Part shown: piece after piece, positions 18,885 through 29,197 of the stretch
How positions within the stretch are numbered: position 1 is the stretch's first letter
How the letters are laid out: every line of letters starts with the position of its first letter
Assembly: GCA_029006015.1 (NCBI GenBank)
Contig: JAQXFY010000065.1
Location: 1-36,679 of the forward strand
Source: a bacterium
GTDB lineage: Bacteria; Bacillota; Clostridia; Christensenellales; SUG1161
DNA: 36,679 bases
Direction: 5' to 3'
Notes under the pieces: model-generated
The model's input: the letters and a program-made list of their open reading frames with translations, nothing else
The model's database searches: none
Told to the model about the DNA's origin: nothing
Made by a program: the position numbers and the translations under genes

Positions 18885-19424
18885 TTACTTGAAGTACCGA
18901 TTCAGCAGGCCTTCGAAAGCGCGGCCGTGGCGGGCTTCGTCCTTGGCCATCTCGTGAACGGTATCATGGATGGCATCATAGTTACGGGCCTTGGCCAGCT
19001 TGGCCAGTTCCTTCTTGCCCGCGCAGGCGCCGTTCTCGGCATCAACGCGCATCTCCAGGTTCTTCTTGGTGGAAGCGGTCACAACTTCGCCCAGCAGCTC
19101 GGCAAACTTGGCGGCATGCTCAGCTTCTTCCCAGGCAGCCTTCTCCCAGTACAGGCCAATCTCGGGATAGCCTTCACGGTGGGCCACACGGGCCATCGCC
19201 AGATACATACCAACCTCGGTGCACTCGCCATTGAAATTGGCGCGCAGCTCCGCCAGGATATCGTCTTCCACGCCCTGCGCCACGCCGACAACATGCTCAT
19301 CCGCCCAGGCGCGCTCGCCGGATTGCTCGTTAAATTTGGCCTGGGGAGCGCCGCACACCGGGCACTTATCAGGGGCAGCCCCTTCAGCAACATAACCGCA
19401 TACGCTGCAAACAAATTTCTTCAT
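18885..19424 (-). CDS. reverse-type rubrerythrin (N-terminal rubredoxin, C-terminal diiron ferritin-like domain)
   Basis: [27 protein letters not shown] rubredoxin domain first, then [11 protein letters not shown] and [18 protein letters not shown]. Confidence 0.92.
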   Translation of the reverse strand: MKKFVCSVCGYVAEGAAPDKCPVCGAPQAKFNEQSGERAWADEHVVGVAQGVEDDILAELRANFNGECTEVGMYLAMARVAHREGYPEIGLYWEKAAWEEAEHAAKFAELLGEVVTASTKKNLEMRVDAENGACAGKKELAKLAKARNYDAIHDTVHEMAKDEARHGRAFEGLLNRYFK

Positions 19425-19466
19425 TCAAATCATCCTCCTGTTTCCATGGATTCTGGCTACATGTTT

Positions 19467-19495
19467 ATTTTATACCATTTTGGGGTATCTTACAA
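19467..19495 (-). promoter_or_regulatory. candidate rubrerythrin promoter
   Basis: Minus strand TTGTAA-N17-TAAAAT; the spacer contains the palindrome ATACC-N7-GGTAT (19472-19488). Confidence 0.5.
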
Positions 19496-19612
19496 GTGGG
19501 TAAGGTAAATTTTTAGCTTTGTCAGCGCCATGCCGCAGGCATGCGTAAGCACCGTCATGTTCGCACAAAAAGCACGGTGAGAGAAGTTTTCCCCACGGCC
19601 GGCACCATCCAT

Positions 19613-19646
19613 ATAGCAAAAGCCCCCATGCATTGCACAGGGGCTT
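19613..19646 (-). terminator. probable terminator after rpsI
   Basis: Minus strand AAGCCCC...GGGGCTT stem (19620-19626/19640-19646) followed by TTTGCTAT. Confidence 0.6.
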
Positions 19647-19684
19647 GGATGCCATTTTTCCTGCCATACGGCTGGGCTTGGAAT

Positions 19685-20077
19685 TTAACGCTTGGAGAAC
19701 TGCGGCGCACGACGGGCAGCCTTCAAGCCGTACTTCTTGCGCTCCTTCATACGCGGATCGCGCGTCAGGTAACCGGCCTTTTTCAGGGCGCCCTTCAGCT
19801 CCTCATCCGCCTTGACCAGCGCGCGGGCGATGCCATGGCGGATAGCGCCCGCCTGGCCATTCAGGCCGCCGCCATAAACATTAACCAACACATCAAACTT
19901 GCCGGCCGTTTCCGTCAGCTCCAGGGGAGCGCGAACCGTCATTTTAAGCGTTTCCAGGCCGAAATAATCGTCCAGATCGCGCTTGTTGACCAGGATATTG
20001 CCCTCGCCGGGCAGCAGCCGCACACGGGCAACCGCCTTTTTACGGCGACCGGTTCCAAGATACTGCACAGTTGCCAT
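19685..20077 (-). CDS. rpsI: 30S ribosomal protein S9
   Basis: [34 protein letters not shown] ... [14 protein letters not shown]. Confidence 0.97.
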   Translation of the reverse strand: MATVQYLGTGRRKKAVARVRLLPGEGNILVNKRDLDDYFGLETLKMTVRAPLELTETAGKFDVLVNVYGGGLNGQAGAIRHGIARALVKADEELKGALKKAGYLTRDPRMKERKKYGLKAARRAPQFSKR

Positions 20078-20095
20078 TTCTGTTTCCTCCCCCGA

Positions 20096-20524
20096 TTACA
20101 GCGTCATGACTTCGGGCTGCTGCGCCTGATGCTCATGCTCGCCGCCGCGATAAACGCGCAGCTTTTTCATCATAGCGCGGCCCAGAGGGCCCTTGGGCAT
20201 CATGCCCCGCACCGCTTCGTACACAACGAACTCGGGCTTTTTCTGCATCAGATCTTTGTACGACGTTTCTTTCAAACCGCCGACATACCCGGAGTGGGAA
20301 CGATACTTCTTCTGGTTGAGCTTGTCGCCCGTTAAAACAACCTTATCGGCATTGAGCACAATGACATAGTCCCCGCAATCAACATGGGGGGTGAACTGCG
20401 GCTTGTTCTTTCCGCGCAGCACCGTCGCTACCTTGGTAGCCAGACGGCCCAGTACCAAACCGCTGGCATCGATCACATACCATTTCTGTTCGACCGAGCC
20501 GGGTTTTGCCATATAGGTATTCAC
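20096..20524 (-). CDS. rplM: 50S ribosomal protein L13
   Basis: [49 protein letters not shown]; upstream of rpsI. Confidence 0.97.
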   Translation of the reverse strand: MNTYMAKPGSVEQKWYVIDASGLVLGRLATKVATVLRGKNKPQFTPHVDCGDYVIVLNADKVVLTGDKLNQKKYRSHSGYVGGLKETSYKDLMQKKPEFVVYEAVRGMMPKGPLGRAMMKKLRVYRGGEHEHQAQQPEVMTL

Positions 20525-20680
20525 AATGAATTCCTCCCGCTAAACCAACCTTTCACCCATGCCCCATGATGGACAACATGCGGCCAGGCTATGCCCCCCA
20601 TTGTCCGGGGCGAACAACAGCGGACACAATGCTTATTTTAGCCCCTTAACGCCTTGTTTGTCAAGGCCTTTTGAGCAAAA

Positions 20681-21472
20681 TCAGCCCTTCTTATCCGTTT
20701 TTGGCGGATCCGGCCGAACAAACGTAAAAGGGGCATCCAACAGCTCAATATTCCATAACACCAGCCCCTGGGGCGGCGCTGTCGGCCCGCCCAGCGTCCT
20801 GTCGCCCGTGGCGATCATGCGCGCCAGCACATCCTCGGGAAGCCTGCCTGCGCCAATCAGCGCCAGCGTGCCCGCCAGGATGCGCACCATGTTATACAAA
20901 AAGCCATTGCCTGCAATTTCCAGATAGATAAAATCCCCGTCCCGCCATACGCGCGCCCGCTCCACGGTGCGCACCGTGGTTTTGGTAGAAGCCCCCGCCG
21001 CCTGGAAAGCACAAAAATCGTGCGTGCCGATCATCTGCCGGGCTGCGCGGTCCATGCGGGCATCATCCAGGGCATCGAACACATGCCAGCTTTGGTTGCG
21101 GTAAATGGCGCTGGCATGGGGCCTTGCGCATATACAATAGCGGTAGGTTTTGATCTTGGCGCAAAAGCGGCTATGAAAGCCTTCCGGCGCCAGACGGGAT
21201 GCGGTAACCCGGATATCATCCGGCAGCTTGGTATTGAGGGCATAGCAAAATTTATCCGCCGGAATGGCGCATTCCGTATCAAAATGCGCAATCTGCATGC
21301 GGGCATGCACGCCCGCGTCCGTGCGGGAAGCCCCCGTGATGCGGATGTTTTCCCCCGTCAAGCGGGCAAGGGCTTCTTCCACGCATTGCTGGACAGCAAG
21401 GCCATTGTTCTGCCGCTGCCACCCGGCATAGGCGGTGCCGTCATATTCGATTTCAAGCAAAATGCGCCTCAT
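20681..21472 (-). CDS. truA: tRNA pseudouridine synthase A
   Basis: MRRILLEIEYDGTAYAGWQRQNNGLAVQQCVEEAL; TGASRTDAGVHARMQ; FLYNMVRILAGTL. Confidence 0.96.
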   Translation of the reverse strand: MRRILLEIEYDGTAYAGWQRQNNGLAVQQCVEEALARLTGENIRITGASRTDAGVHARMQIAHFDTECAIPADKFCYALNTKLPDDIRVTASRLAPEGFHSRFCAKIKTYRYCICARPHASAIYRNQSWHVFDALDDARMDRAARQMIGTHDFCAFQAAGASTKTTVRTVERARVWRDGDFIYLEIAGNGFLYNMVRILAGTLALIGAGRLPEDVLARMIATGDRTLGGPTAPPQGLVLWNIELLDAPFTFVRPDPPKTDKKG

Positions 21473-22260
21473 AGGAAGATCATGGCGCATGTCAGCGCCG
21501 CCATGCATATACAGCCAACGGCATCCCGCCAAGTGGCATGGAACTGGCGCATGCGCGTGCGCCCCTCCCCGCCCTGATAACACCTGGCTTCCATGGCCAT
21601 GGCCAAATCCTCCGCCCGGCGAAAGGCCGCCACAAACAGCGGCACCAGCAGCGGCACCATGGCCTTGGCCCGCCGGAGCAGGTTGCCCGATTCAAAATCC
21701 GCCCCACGGGCCATCTGGGCTTTCATGATGCGGTCGGCCTCCTCCATCAAAGTGGGGATAAACCGAAGGGCAATGGACATCATCATGGCCAGCTCATGTG
21801 CGGGAAAATGCACCCATTTGAGCGGCTTCATCAGGCTTTCCAGCCCATCCGTCAGATCCAGGGGCGATGTGGTCAGCGTCAGAAGCGAGGTACCCATCAC
21901 CAGCATCACCAGCCGCACAGACATCAGGATAGCCTGCCGGATACCGCCCTGTGTAATCCGCAAAAAATGCCATTGCCACAGGATTTCGCCCTCGTTTACC
22001 AGAAACAGGTTAAAGCCCAGGGTAAACACCAGTATAAACAAAAGCGGCTTAACGCTGCGAAAAACCAGCCCCACCGGCAAACGGGAAGCCGCGATAGCCA
22101 GCACGACAAAGGCCGTCAGCGCGCCGTAGGCCAGCCAGGTTTTGCCCAGAAACACCGCCACGATAAACCATATTGCCAGCGCCAGCTTGAAGCGGGTATC
22201 CATGCGGTGCAGGAAGGAATCCCCCGGCACAAACTGGCCCATCATAATATCCTTACTCAT
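21469..22260 (-). CDS. ecfT: energy-coupling factor transporter transmembrane protein EcfT
   Basis: GQFVPGDSFLHRMDTRFKL; ARGADFESGNLLRRAKAMVPLLVPLF; AMEARCYQGGEGRTRMR. Confidence 0.95.
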   Translation of the reverse strand: MSKDIMMGQFVPGDSFLHRMDTRFKLALAIWFIVAVFLGKTWLAYGALTAFVVLAIAASRLPVGLVFRSVKPLLFILVFTLGFNLFLVNEGEILWQWHFLRITQGGIRQAILMSVRLVMLVMGTSLLTLTTSPLDLTDGLESLMKPLKWVHFPAHELAMMMSIALRFIPTLMEEADRIMKAQMARGADFESGNLLRRAKAMVPLLVPLFVAAFRRAEDLAMAMEARCYQGGEGRTRMRQFHATWRDAVGCICMAALTCAMIFL

Positions 22261-23104
22261 GGCCAGCCTCCCTCCACGCCTCCAGGATATGGCCCGCCAT
22301 TTCCTCCACGGTCAGGCCGGGTTGTATATCGATGCCGCGCGTCGCCAATTCCGCAGCCAGGCGGAAGGTTTCGGGCGCATCCAGGCCCATGGCGGATAAC
22401 TCCTCCCCACGGCAAAAAATATCGCGCGGGGCGCCGTCCATCACCAGCTTGCCCTGGCGGATGACCAGCACGCGCGTACACAACCACGCCACGTCATCCA
22501 TGCTGTGGGATACCAGGATAATGGTTTTTCCCTGGCCGTGCAGCTTACGGATCAGCCGCAGGATATCATCCCGCCCCGTGGGATCCAGACCGGCAATGGG
22601 CTCATCCAAAATCAGGGTGCCCGGCCTCATGGCCAATACCCCGGCGATAGCGACCCGGCGCTTCTGGCCCCCCGAAAGCTCAAAAGGGGAACGGGAAAGC
22701 AGCCCTTCCTCCAGCCCCACCAGCGCCATGCTTTCGCGAACGCGCTCCGGGATCTCCTTTTCGTCTACCCCCAGGTTGCGCGGCCCAAAGGCAATATCCT
22801 TTTCAACGGTTTCCTCAAACAGCTGATATTCGGGATACTGGAAAACAAGCCCGGCCTTGGCGCGCACCTTGCGGCGCACATCCTTTTGGGCCAAATCCAT
22901 GCCATAGACCACCACGCGGCCCTGCGTCGGCTGCAACAGGCCGTTGATGTGCTGCACCAGCGTAGATTTACCGCTGCCTGTCGCGCCAATAACGGCCACC
23001 AGTTCGCCCTCGGTAATATTGAAGTTGACCTCCGACAACCCAATGCTTTCCAAGGGGCCGTTTTGCGCGTAGATATGGCTTACGTTTTCAAAAACAACCG
23101 GCAT
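22253..23104 (-). CDS. ecfA2: energy-coupling factor transporter ATP-binding protein EcfA2
   Basis: GATGSGKSTLVQHINGLLQPTQG; FELSGGQKRRVAIAGVLAMRPGTLILDEPIAGLDPTGR. Confidence 0.95.
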   Translation of the reverse strand: MPVVFENVSHIYAQNGPLESIGLSEVNFNITEGELVAVIGATGSGKSTLVQHINGLLQPTQGRVVVYGMDLAQKDVRRKVRAKAGLVFQYPEYQLFEETVEKDIAFGPRNLGVDEKEIPERVRESMALVGLEEGLLSRSPFELSGGQKRRVAIAGVLAMRPGTLILDEPIAGLDPTGRDDILRLIRKLHGQGKTIILVSHSMDDVAWLCTRVLVIRQGKLVMDGAPRDIFCRGEELSAMGLDAPETFRLAAELATRGIDIQPGLTVEEMAGHILEAWREAGHE

Positions 23105-23922
23105 ATTGCCTCCGTCACCTCCCCCAGTTCCATGGCGTCCTGCGCAATGGGCATGCCGCCTGCACGCAGGCACTGCGCCAGCTCCGCCATGCGGGGAACA
23201 TCCAGCCCAAGGGAACGCACGCGCTGCGCATCGGCAAAAAAGTCCCTGGGCGGCCCGTCAAAAACCATCTTGCCCAAATCCAAAGCAATGACGCGCCCAG
23301 CGGAAAGCACTTCCTCCATAAAATGGGTGATCAGGATGATGGTTATGCCTTCCTCCCGGTTCAGGCGGCGGACAGCTTCCAGCACTTCCTTGCGGCCAAC
23401 GGGATCCAGCATGGCGGTAGGTTCATCCAGCACCAGGGCGCGCGGGCGCATGGCCAGCGCACCGGCAATGGCCACCCGCTGTTTTTGCCCACCCGACAGG
23501 GCGTGCACGCTGCGCCTGGCCTTATCCTGCATGCCTACCTCCCGCAGGGCCTGGGCTACCAGCTCCCGCATGCGGGCCGGCTCTACCCCAAGGTTTTCCG
23601 GGCCAAAGGCCACATCCTCTTCAACGATGCTGGCTACCAGCTGGTTATCCGGGTTTTGGAAAACCATGCCGACCGTCTGGCGCACCCCACGGGTATTATC
23701 CGGATTGGAAGCATCCAGCCCGGCTACCCGCACCGCGCCTTCCTTGACGGTAAACAAGCCGTTTAGCAGCTTGGCCAATGTCGATTTCCCGCTGCCATTT
23801 CTGCCCACAATGGCAACAAATTCCCCTTCCTCAATGGAAAAGGAAACGCCTTTTAAAACGGGGGTTTCCTCCCCGGCATATCCGTAAACGGCATTTTCCA
23901 CCTCGATCAGAGGCTGGGCCAT
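23080..23922 (-). CDS. ecfA1: energy-coupling factor transporter ATP-binding protein EcfA1
   Basis: GRNGSGKSTLAKLLNGLF; HALSGGQKQRVAIAGALAMRPRALVLDEPTAMLDPVGRKEVL. Confidence 0.95.
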   Translation of the reverse strand: MAQPLIEVENAVYGYAGEETPVLKGVSFSIEEGEFVAIVGRNGSGKSTLAKLLNGLFTVKEGAVRVAGLDASNPDNTRGVRQTVGMVFQNPDNQLVASIVEEDVAFGPENLGVEPARMRELVAQALREVGMQDKARRSVHALSGGQKQRVAIAGALAMRPRALVLDEPTAMLDPVGRKEVLEAVRRLNREEGITIILITHFMEEVLSAGRVIALDLGKMVFDGPPRDFFADAQRVRSLGLDVPRMAELAQCLRAGGMPIAQDAMELGEVTEAICRLFLKT

Positions 23923-23958
23923 ACACTTTCCCCCTCCCCATTTATGCCTAGACATACC

Positions 23959-23996
23959 AAAACCGAACACGGGCACTAGCGGCCGTGTTCGGTTTT
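23959..23996. terminator. terminator-like hairpin between rplQ and ecfA1
   Basis: AAAACCGAACACGG-GCACTAGCGG-CCGTGTTCGGTTTT, 14-bp stem with an A/T-rich base. Confidence 0.6.
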
Positions 23997-24015
23997 AAGT
24001 GGCTATCGGTTTGGG

Positions 24016-24525
24016 TTATACCAGTTCCAAAATGACCATTTCAGCCGCATCGCCGCGCCGGGGCCCCATCTTAACGATGCGGGTATAGCCGCCGCGTACG
24101 CCCTTTTCCTTGGCGCGCTCGTCCTATTTGGGCGCCAACTCGCCAAAGATCTTTTCGATCAGGGGATGCTTGATGTCCTTGGTGCGATCCTGATAATCGG
24201 ATTTGCTTTCGCCATCCTTGCGCAGTTCCTTGACATCATACAGCATCTGCATCATGCGGCGCCGGGCCACCAGCTTGGACGGGGCATCGTTGCGCACCTC
24301 GGTCGGTACGGCCTGGCCCTTGTCGTTGATGATGTCCTTGGTCACCGTTACGTTATCGTTATAGGTATCGATAGCCAGGGTCAACACGCGCTCCGCCAGC
24401 GAGCGGACTTCCTTTGCGCGGGTTTCCGTGGTTTCGATACGGCCGTTCCACAAAAGCGCAGTGGTCTGGTTACGCAGCAAGGCCATGCGTTGATCCGTGG
24501 GGCGGTTGAGTTTGCGAGTTCCCAT
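24016..24525 (-). CDS. rplQ: 50S ribosomal protein L17, interrupted by an in-frame TAG at 24124-24126
   Basis: [51 protein letters not shown]...[15 protein letters not shown]-[TAG][38 protein letters not shown]. The frame is continuous across the TAG, and the C-terminal part is the conserved L17 end. Confidence 0.9.
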
Positions 24526-24555
24526 GCGAATTCACTCCTTCAGCGTCTGCGGCCG

Positions 24556-25506
24556 TTATTCGTCGCCGCTTTTCAGGCCCATGCCCAGCACGGCCAGCTT
24601 TTGAATAACCTCGTCCAGCGATTTACGGCCAAGATTGCGCACTTTCATCATTTCGGCCTCGCTGCGAGAAATCAAATCCTCCACCGTGTTGATGCCAGCG
24701 CGCTTGAGGCTGTTATAGCTGCGCACCGAAAGCTCCAACTCTTCGATGGCCATATCCACCGTCTTATCCCCTGTGCCGCCTACACGCTCCGACGAAGGTT
24801 CGGATACCGGTACACAGGCGTCCAGCTCGGCAAACAGCTCAAGGCGTTCAACCAGTACCTTGGCCGCCATGCTGGTGGCTTCTGCCGGGGACAGGGTGCC
24901 GTTGGTCCATACGTCCAGCGTCAGCTTATCGTAATCGGTCACCTGGCCAACGCGGGTATTTTCCACCGCAAAGTTGACCCGGCGAACCGGCGTAAAGATG
25001 GCATCAATCGGAATCACGCCGATGGGCATGCCGGATTTTTTGTTATGGTCCGCCGTGCTATATCCGCGGCCCTGATCCACCGTCAGCTCCAGCGTCAGGC
25101 GGGCATCCTCGTTAAGCGTGGCAATGTGCAAATCGGGGTTCATGATCTGAACTTCGGCATCCACGGCAAGATCCGCAGCCGTCATCTCACAAGGCCCCTT
25201 GACCGAGATCAAAAGCGACTTGGGCGTATCCGTCAGCAGCTTAACCGCTACTTCCTTCATGTTCAGCACAATTTCCGTCACGTCTTCTTTGACGCCGGGA
25301 ACAGTGGAAAACTCATGCAACACGCCATCGATGCGGATGCTAACAATTGCCGCGCCGGGCAAAGTAGACAGCAACACGCGGCGCAGAGAATTGCCTAGCG
25401 TCGTGCCAAAGCCACGCTCCAAGGGCTCCACCACAAACTTGCCATAGCAACCAGATGCATCGGTCTCTATGCACTCAATGCGGGGCTTTTCCTCCATTTC
25501 GAACAT
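24556..25506 (-). CDS. rpoA: DNA-directed RNA polymerase subunit alpha
   Basis: [34 protein letters not shown]-terminal [43 protein letters not shown]. Confidence 0.98.
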   Translation of the reverse strand: MFEMEEKPRIECIETDASGCYGKFVVEPLERGFGTTLGNSLRRVLLSTLPGAAIVSIRIDGVLHEFSTVPGVKEDVTEIVLNMKEVAVKLLTDTPKSLLISVKGPCEMTAADLAVDAEVQIMNPDLHIATLNEDARLTLELTVDQGRGYSTADHNKKSGMPIGVIPIDAIFTPVRRVNFAVENTRVGQVTDYDKLTLDVWTNGTLSPAEATSMAAKVLVERLELFAELDACVPVSEPSSERVGGTGDKTVDMAIEELELSVRSYNSLKRAGINTVEDLISRSEAEMMKVRNLGRKSLDEVIQKLAVLGMGLKSGDE

Positions 25507-25555
25507 CGATCAGAATCCTCCTTGCCCACTGTATGCGCCGGATTCTTAATAAGAA

Positions 25556-26179
25556 TTAGCGCGAGTACAATTCAACAATCAGCTGGCGCTGGATGCTCAG
25601 GTCAATGTCATCCCCAACAGGCAGGCGCACCACGGTGCCCTCCAGCCCATCGGCATTAAAGCTCAGCCAGCCCGGCACCACGCGATCCGCACCCTCACGG
25701 GCTTCCTTAAAGCGGGCGATATCCCGGCTCTGCTGCTTGACGGCAATGACATCCCCCGCGCTGACCAGGTAAGAGGGGATATTAACCTTCTTGCCGTTGA
25801 CGGTGAAATGCGCATGGGTAACAAACTGCCGCGCCTGCGCACGGGAAGCACAGAACCCCATGCGGTATACCACGTTATCCAACCGGCGCTCGAGCAATTC
25901 AAACAGGTTTTCACCCGCGACGCCCTTCATGCGCTCGGCCTCGTCAAAGTAGCCTTCAAACTGGCGCTCCAACACGCCATAGGTACGGCGGGCCTTCTGC
26001 TTTTCACGCAGCTGGTGGCCATATTCGCTAACGCGGCGGCGGCTCTGCTTATGCTCGCCAGGGGCGCTGTTGCGGCGGGTCACGGCGCATTTGGCGCCAT
26101 AGCAGCGATCGCCCTTTAAAAAGAGCTTGGTGCCTTCACGGCGGCACAGGCGGCACACCGACTCGGTATATCTAGCCAT
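25556..26179 (-). CDS. rpsD: 30S ribosomal protein S4
   Basis: Full-length S4: [60 protein letters not shown]. Confidence 0.97.
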   Translation of the reverse strand: MARYTESVCRLCRREGTKLFLKGDRCYGAKCAVTRRNSAPGEHKQSRRRVSEYGHQLREKQKARRTYGVLERQFEGYFDEAERMKGVAGENLFELLERRLDNVVYRMGFCASRAQARQFVTHAHFTVNGKKVNIPSYLVSAGDVIAVKQQSRDIARFKEAREGADRVVPGWLSFNADGLEGTVVRLPVGDDIDLSIQRQLIVELYSR

Positions 26180-26199
26180 TTATGATACCCCTTTCTCGG

Positions 26200-26598
26200 T
26201 TATACGCGCCGGCGCTTGGGCGGACGGCAACCGTTGTGCGGGATGGGGGTGACATCTTTAAACATCGTCACATCCAGACCCGCGGTCTGCAACGCACGGA
26301 TTGCCGCTTCGCGGCCGGATCCGGGCCCTTTTACATACACTTCCACCGTACGCAGGCCATGCTCCATCGCCGCCTTGGCCGCCACTTCAGCCGCCGTCTG
26401 CGCCGCAAAGGGCGTAGATTTCTTGCTGCCGCGGAAGCCCAGGCCGCCTGCGCTGGCCCACGAAAGCGTGTTGCCGGCAGTATCGGTCATGGTAACGATG
26501 GTGTTGTTGAACGAAGCACGGATATGGGCAACCCCGCGCTCGATATTCTTGCGTTCACGCCGCTTGCGCGTCGCTTGACGCTTGGTTGGCTTGGCCAT
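26200..26598 (-). CDS. rpsK: 30S ribosomal protein S11
   Basis: [63 protein letters not shown]. Confidence 0.98.
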   Translation of the reverse strand: MAKPTKRQATRKRRERKNIERGVAHIRASFNNTIVTMTDTAGNTLSWASAGGLGFRGSKKSTPFAAQTAAEVAAKAAMEHGLRTVEVYVKGPGSGREAAIRALQTAGLDVTMFKDVTPIPHNGCRPPKRRRV

Positions 26599-26618
26599 CT
26601 CGTCTCAACCTCCTATGC

Positions 26619-26996
26619 TTACTTACCGGCCTTTTTCTTTCCGGCAACCTGTTTCTTCGGACCCTTGCGGGTGCGGGCATTCTGCTTGGTGTTCTGGCCG
26701 CGCACGGGCAGGCTCTTGCGGTGACGCACGCCACGGTAGCTGCCGATCTCCACCAAACGCTTGATGTTGAGCGACACCTCCCGGCGCAAATCGCCTTCCA
26801 CATGGAGATTGTGATCGATATACTCGCGCAGGCGGTTGACTTCAGCTTCCTGAAGGTCGCTCACGCGCGTATCGGGGTTGATATCGGTAGCAGCCAGGAT
26901 CTTCTGCGCCGTGGTACGGCCGATGCCATAGATATACGTCAGGCCGATTTCTACGCGCTTTTCGCGGGGCAGGTCGACGCCAGCAATACGAGCCAT
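26619..26996 (-). CDS. rpsM: 30S ribosomal protein S13
   Basis: [64 protein letters not shown]. Confidence 0.98.
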   Translation of the reverse strand: MARIAGVDLPREKRVEIGLTYIYGIGRTTAQKILAATDINPDTRVSDLQEAEVNRLREYIDHNLHVEGDLRREVSLNIKRLVEIGSYRGVRHRKSLPVRGQNTKQNARTRKGPKKQVAGKKKAGK

Positions 26997-27119
26997 GTTT
27001 TTTGTTACACCTCCGAATAATGTAGGGAGTTATCGGGCGCACGTCAAACCCACCAGGTTACCCGCCTGCCCGTACGCCAAAGCAGATAGGTACAGCCGCC
27101 CTGTGGGGTTTTGCCTGGT

Positions 27120-27236
27120 TTAACCCTGGCGTTGCTTGTGCTTGGGCTTGTCCGAGCAGATCACCATGACCTTGCCCTTGCGCTTGATGATCTTGCAGTT
27201 CTCGCAAATCTTCTTAACCGACGGACGAACTTTCAT
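27120..27236 (-). CDS. rpmJ: 50S ribosomal protein L36
   Basis: Minus-strand [38 protein letters not shown] (38 aa, Zn-ligand Cys/His retained). Too short for the ORF track. Confidence 0.97.
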   Translation of the reverse strand: MKVRPSVKKICENCKIIKRKGKVMVICSDKPKHKQRQG

Positions 27237-27278
27237 GGGATGTATCCTCCTTACCCCTCTATACAAAATGGACTTTCA

Positions 27279-27497
27279 TCAGGCCTTATCGCGCCATGTG
27301 ATGCGCCCGCGCGTTAAGTCGTAGGGGGATAATTCCACCTTGACCTTGTCGCCTGCATAGACGCGGATGTTATACCGACGCAGCTTGCCCGAAACATGGG
27401 CGATAATTTTATGCCCGTTGGGTAGCTCCACGGTAAACATATCATGGTTACTATCGGTAACTACGCCCTCTACCTCAATAGCGTCATCCTTGGGCAT
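27279..27497 (-). CDS. infA: translation initiation factor IF-1
   Basis: [69 protein letters not shown]. Confidence 0.98.
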   Translation of the reverse strand: MPKDDAIEVEGVVTDSNHDMFTVELPNGHKIIAHVSGKLRRYNIRVYAGDKVKVELSPYDLTRGRITWRDKA

Positions 27498-27801
27498 TCG
27501 CTCGCTCCTCTCCCATGTTGATTTGGCATGCGGAATAACCTAGTAATTTTAGCGCTTTTCTGACATCGCTGTCAAGCACAAAGGCGCCTTTTAGCACATT
27601 TTCCCTAAAATTTTCCGCTACTTGCGGCTTCAACGCCACATGTTTTAGCTTTTTCTTTTTGGGATGTGCAAACACACGCAGGTCACCATCCGCCAGATAC
27701 ACATAATCCGAACCGGCAGCCACGATCAAAAATGCCCTTCCCCGATCGCGCCCGGCCCTGGATATTGCCACTCGCCCGATATCCGGGCCAAATGTTGCCA
27801 T
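27484..27801 (-). CDS. KOW-domain (L14e/L6e/L27e-like) RNA-binding protein
   Basis: [54 protein letters not shown], located between map and infA. Confidence 0.8.
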   Translation of the reverse strand: MATFGPDIGRVAISRAGRDRGRAFLIVAAGSDYVYLADGDLRVFAHPKKKKLKHVALKPQVAENFRENVLKGAFVLDSDVRKALKLLGYSACQINMGEERANAQG

Positions 27802-27817
27802 GAAACCTCCCCTTTGG

Positions 27818-28564
27818 TTACGGCAGCGTCAGGATTTGGGGCTCATCCTCCGTCACCAGCACGGTGTGTTCATAGTGTGCAGCCAGGCTGCCATCCATCG
27901 TGACCACCGCCCAGCCGTCCCCCAGCGTTTCCACCTGCCAGGTACCGGCGGTAATCATGGGCTCACACGCCAGCACCATGCCGTGCTTAAGCTTAAGCCC
28001 GGTACCCTCCCGGCCAAAGTTGGGGACACTGGGTTCCTCGTGCATGTTGCGCCCGATGCCATGCCCCGTCAGCGCCCGTACAACGCCGCAGCCATGGCTT
28101 TGGGCATAACGCTGTACCGCTGCGCCATAATCGCCCAAGCGCGCCCCTTCGCGCAGCACCTTGAGGCCTTCCTCAAAGCAGCCGCGCGTTACATCGATCA
28201 AGCGCTGGGCTTCGGGAGAAATCTCCCCAACCGCAAAGGTATCGGCCATATCGGCTTGCCAGCCTTCCAGAATGGTACCGATATCGATGCTGACGATATC
28301 CCCTTCGCGCAACCGCCTGTTGCCCGGAATGCCATGCACCACGCATTGGTTGACGGAAGCGCAAATGCTGCCCGGGAAGCCCATGTACCCTTTAAAACTG
28401 GGCACCCCGCCGCCCTGGCGGATGGCCTGCTCGGCCACCTGATCCAGCTCAAGCGTCGTCACACCCGGGGCAATGGCAGCTTTTACCGCCTGCAAAGCAA
28501 TGGCATTCAGCCGTCCGGCTTCCCGCATCAGGGCAATCTGATGGGGGTTTTTACACAGCGCCAT
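27818..28564 (-). CDS. map: type I methionyl aminopeptidase
   Basis: GGVPSFKGYMGFPGSICASVNQCVVHGIPGNRRLREGDIVSIDIG; ALTGHGIGRNMHEEPSVPNF. Confidence 0.97.
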   Translation of the reverse strand: MALCKNPHQIALMREAGRLNAIALQAVKAAIAPGVTTLELDQVAEQAIRQGGGVPSFKGYMGFPGSICASVNQCVVHGIPGNRRLREGDIVSIDIGTILEGWQADMADTFAVGEISPEAQRLIDVTRGCFEEGLKVLREGARLGDYGAAVQRYAQSHGCGVVRALTGHGIGRNMHEEPSVPNFGREGTGLKLKHGMVLACEPMITAGTWQVETLGDGWAVVTMDGSLAAHYEHTVLVTEDEPQILTLP

Positions 28565-29187
28565 TATGCCACCCCCAGCAGACGCAGAATTTCTGCAAAA
28601 ACGTTTTCCGTCTCCTGAGCGCCATCCACGGGCCTAAGCAAGCCGCGTTCCCGATAATAGGCAATCAGAGGGGCCGTCTGCGCTTCATACACCGCAAGGC
28701 GGCTTTTGACGGTTTCGGGCCGGTCATCGTCCCGCTGCATCAAAGCAGCGCCGCACCGCGTGCAGGTATCGCCCGTATAGTGGGACGTGTGATACGGCGC
28801 GCCGCAGGCAACACATACCCTGCGCCCGCACAGCCTGTGCATCAGAACATCCCCGTCCACCTCGATGTCGATAACGGCATCCAGCGTTTCCTGTTCGCCC
28901 AGCAGCTCCGCCTGGCGAATGGTGCGGGGAAATCCGTCCAGAATATACCCACCGGCACAGTCATCTTCGGCAATACGCTGGGCAACCAGCTGCCACGTCA
29001 CATCATCGGGTACCAGCTGCCCTGCATCCATCAGCCCCTTCACCTTACGGCCAAGGGGCGTTTGATTTTTGATATGGGCACGGAAAAGGTCGCCGGTCGA
29101 AAGATGCACAAGGCCCAGTTTCTGGGCCAAGCGCACCGCCTGCGTACCTTTTCCTGCACCCGGAGGACCGAGTAAAACGATTTTCAT
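28564..29187 (-). CDS. adk: adenylate kinase (Zn-binding lid)
   Basis: MKIVLLGPPGAGKGTQAVRLAQKLGLVHLSTGDLFR; lid CVACGAPYHTSHYTGDTCTRCG. Confidence 0.98.
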   Translation of the reverse strand: MKIVLLGPPGAGKGTQAVRLAQKLGLVHLSTGDLFRAHIKNQTPLGRKVKGLMDAGQLVPDDVTWQLVAQRIAEDDCAGGYILDGFPRTIRQAELLGEQETLDAVIDIEVDGDVLMHRLCGRRVCVACGAPYHTSHYTGDTCTRCGAALMQRDDDRPETVKSRLAVYEAQTAPLIAYYRERGLLRPVDGAQETENVFAEILRLLGVA

Positions 29188-29197
29188 ATCCTATCCC

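Noticed and set aside
20525-20640. Possible L13 leader RNA upstream of rplM
   Set aside because: The position fits, but I could not identify a convincing conserved secondary structure by eye; needs a covariance-model search.
22505-23887. 460-aa plus-strand ORF
   Set aside because: Antisense to ecfA2/ecfA1, which carry intact Walker and signature motifs.
24124-24126. Genome-wide TAG reassignment as the explanation for rplQ
   Set aside because: rplV ends in TAG in frame with rpsC, so full reassignment would fuse L22 to S3. The idea is retained only as partial readthrough, mutation or sequencing error.
24127-24525. Long internal insertion in L17 relative to B. subtilis
   Set aside because: The extra segment (about [18 protein letters not shown]...[13 protein letters not shown]) resembles insertions I associate with L17 of some Clostridia, so it is probably lineage-typical and not novel.
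24166-25398. 410-aa plus-strand ORF
   Set aside because: Antisense to rplQ/rpoA; no recognisable domain.
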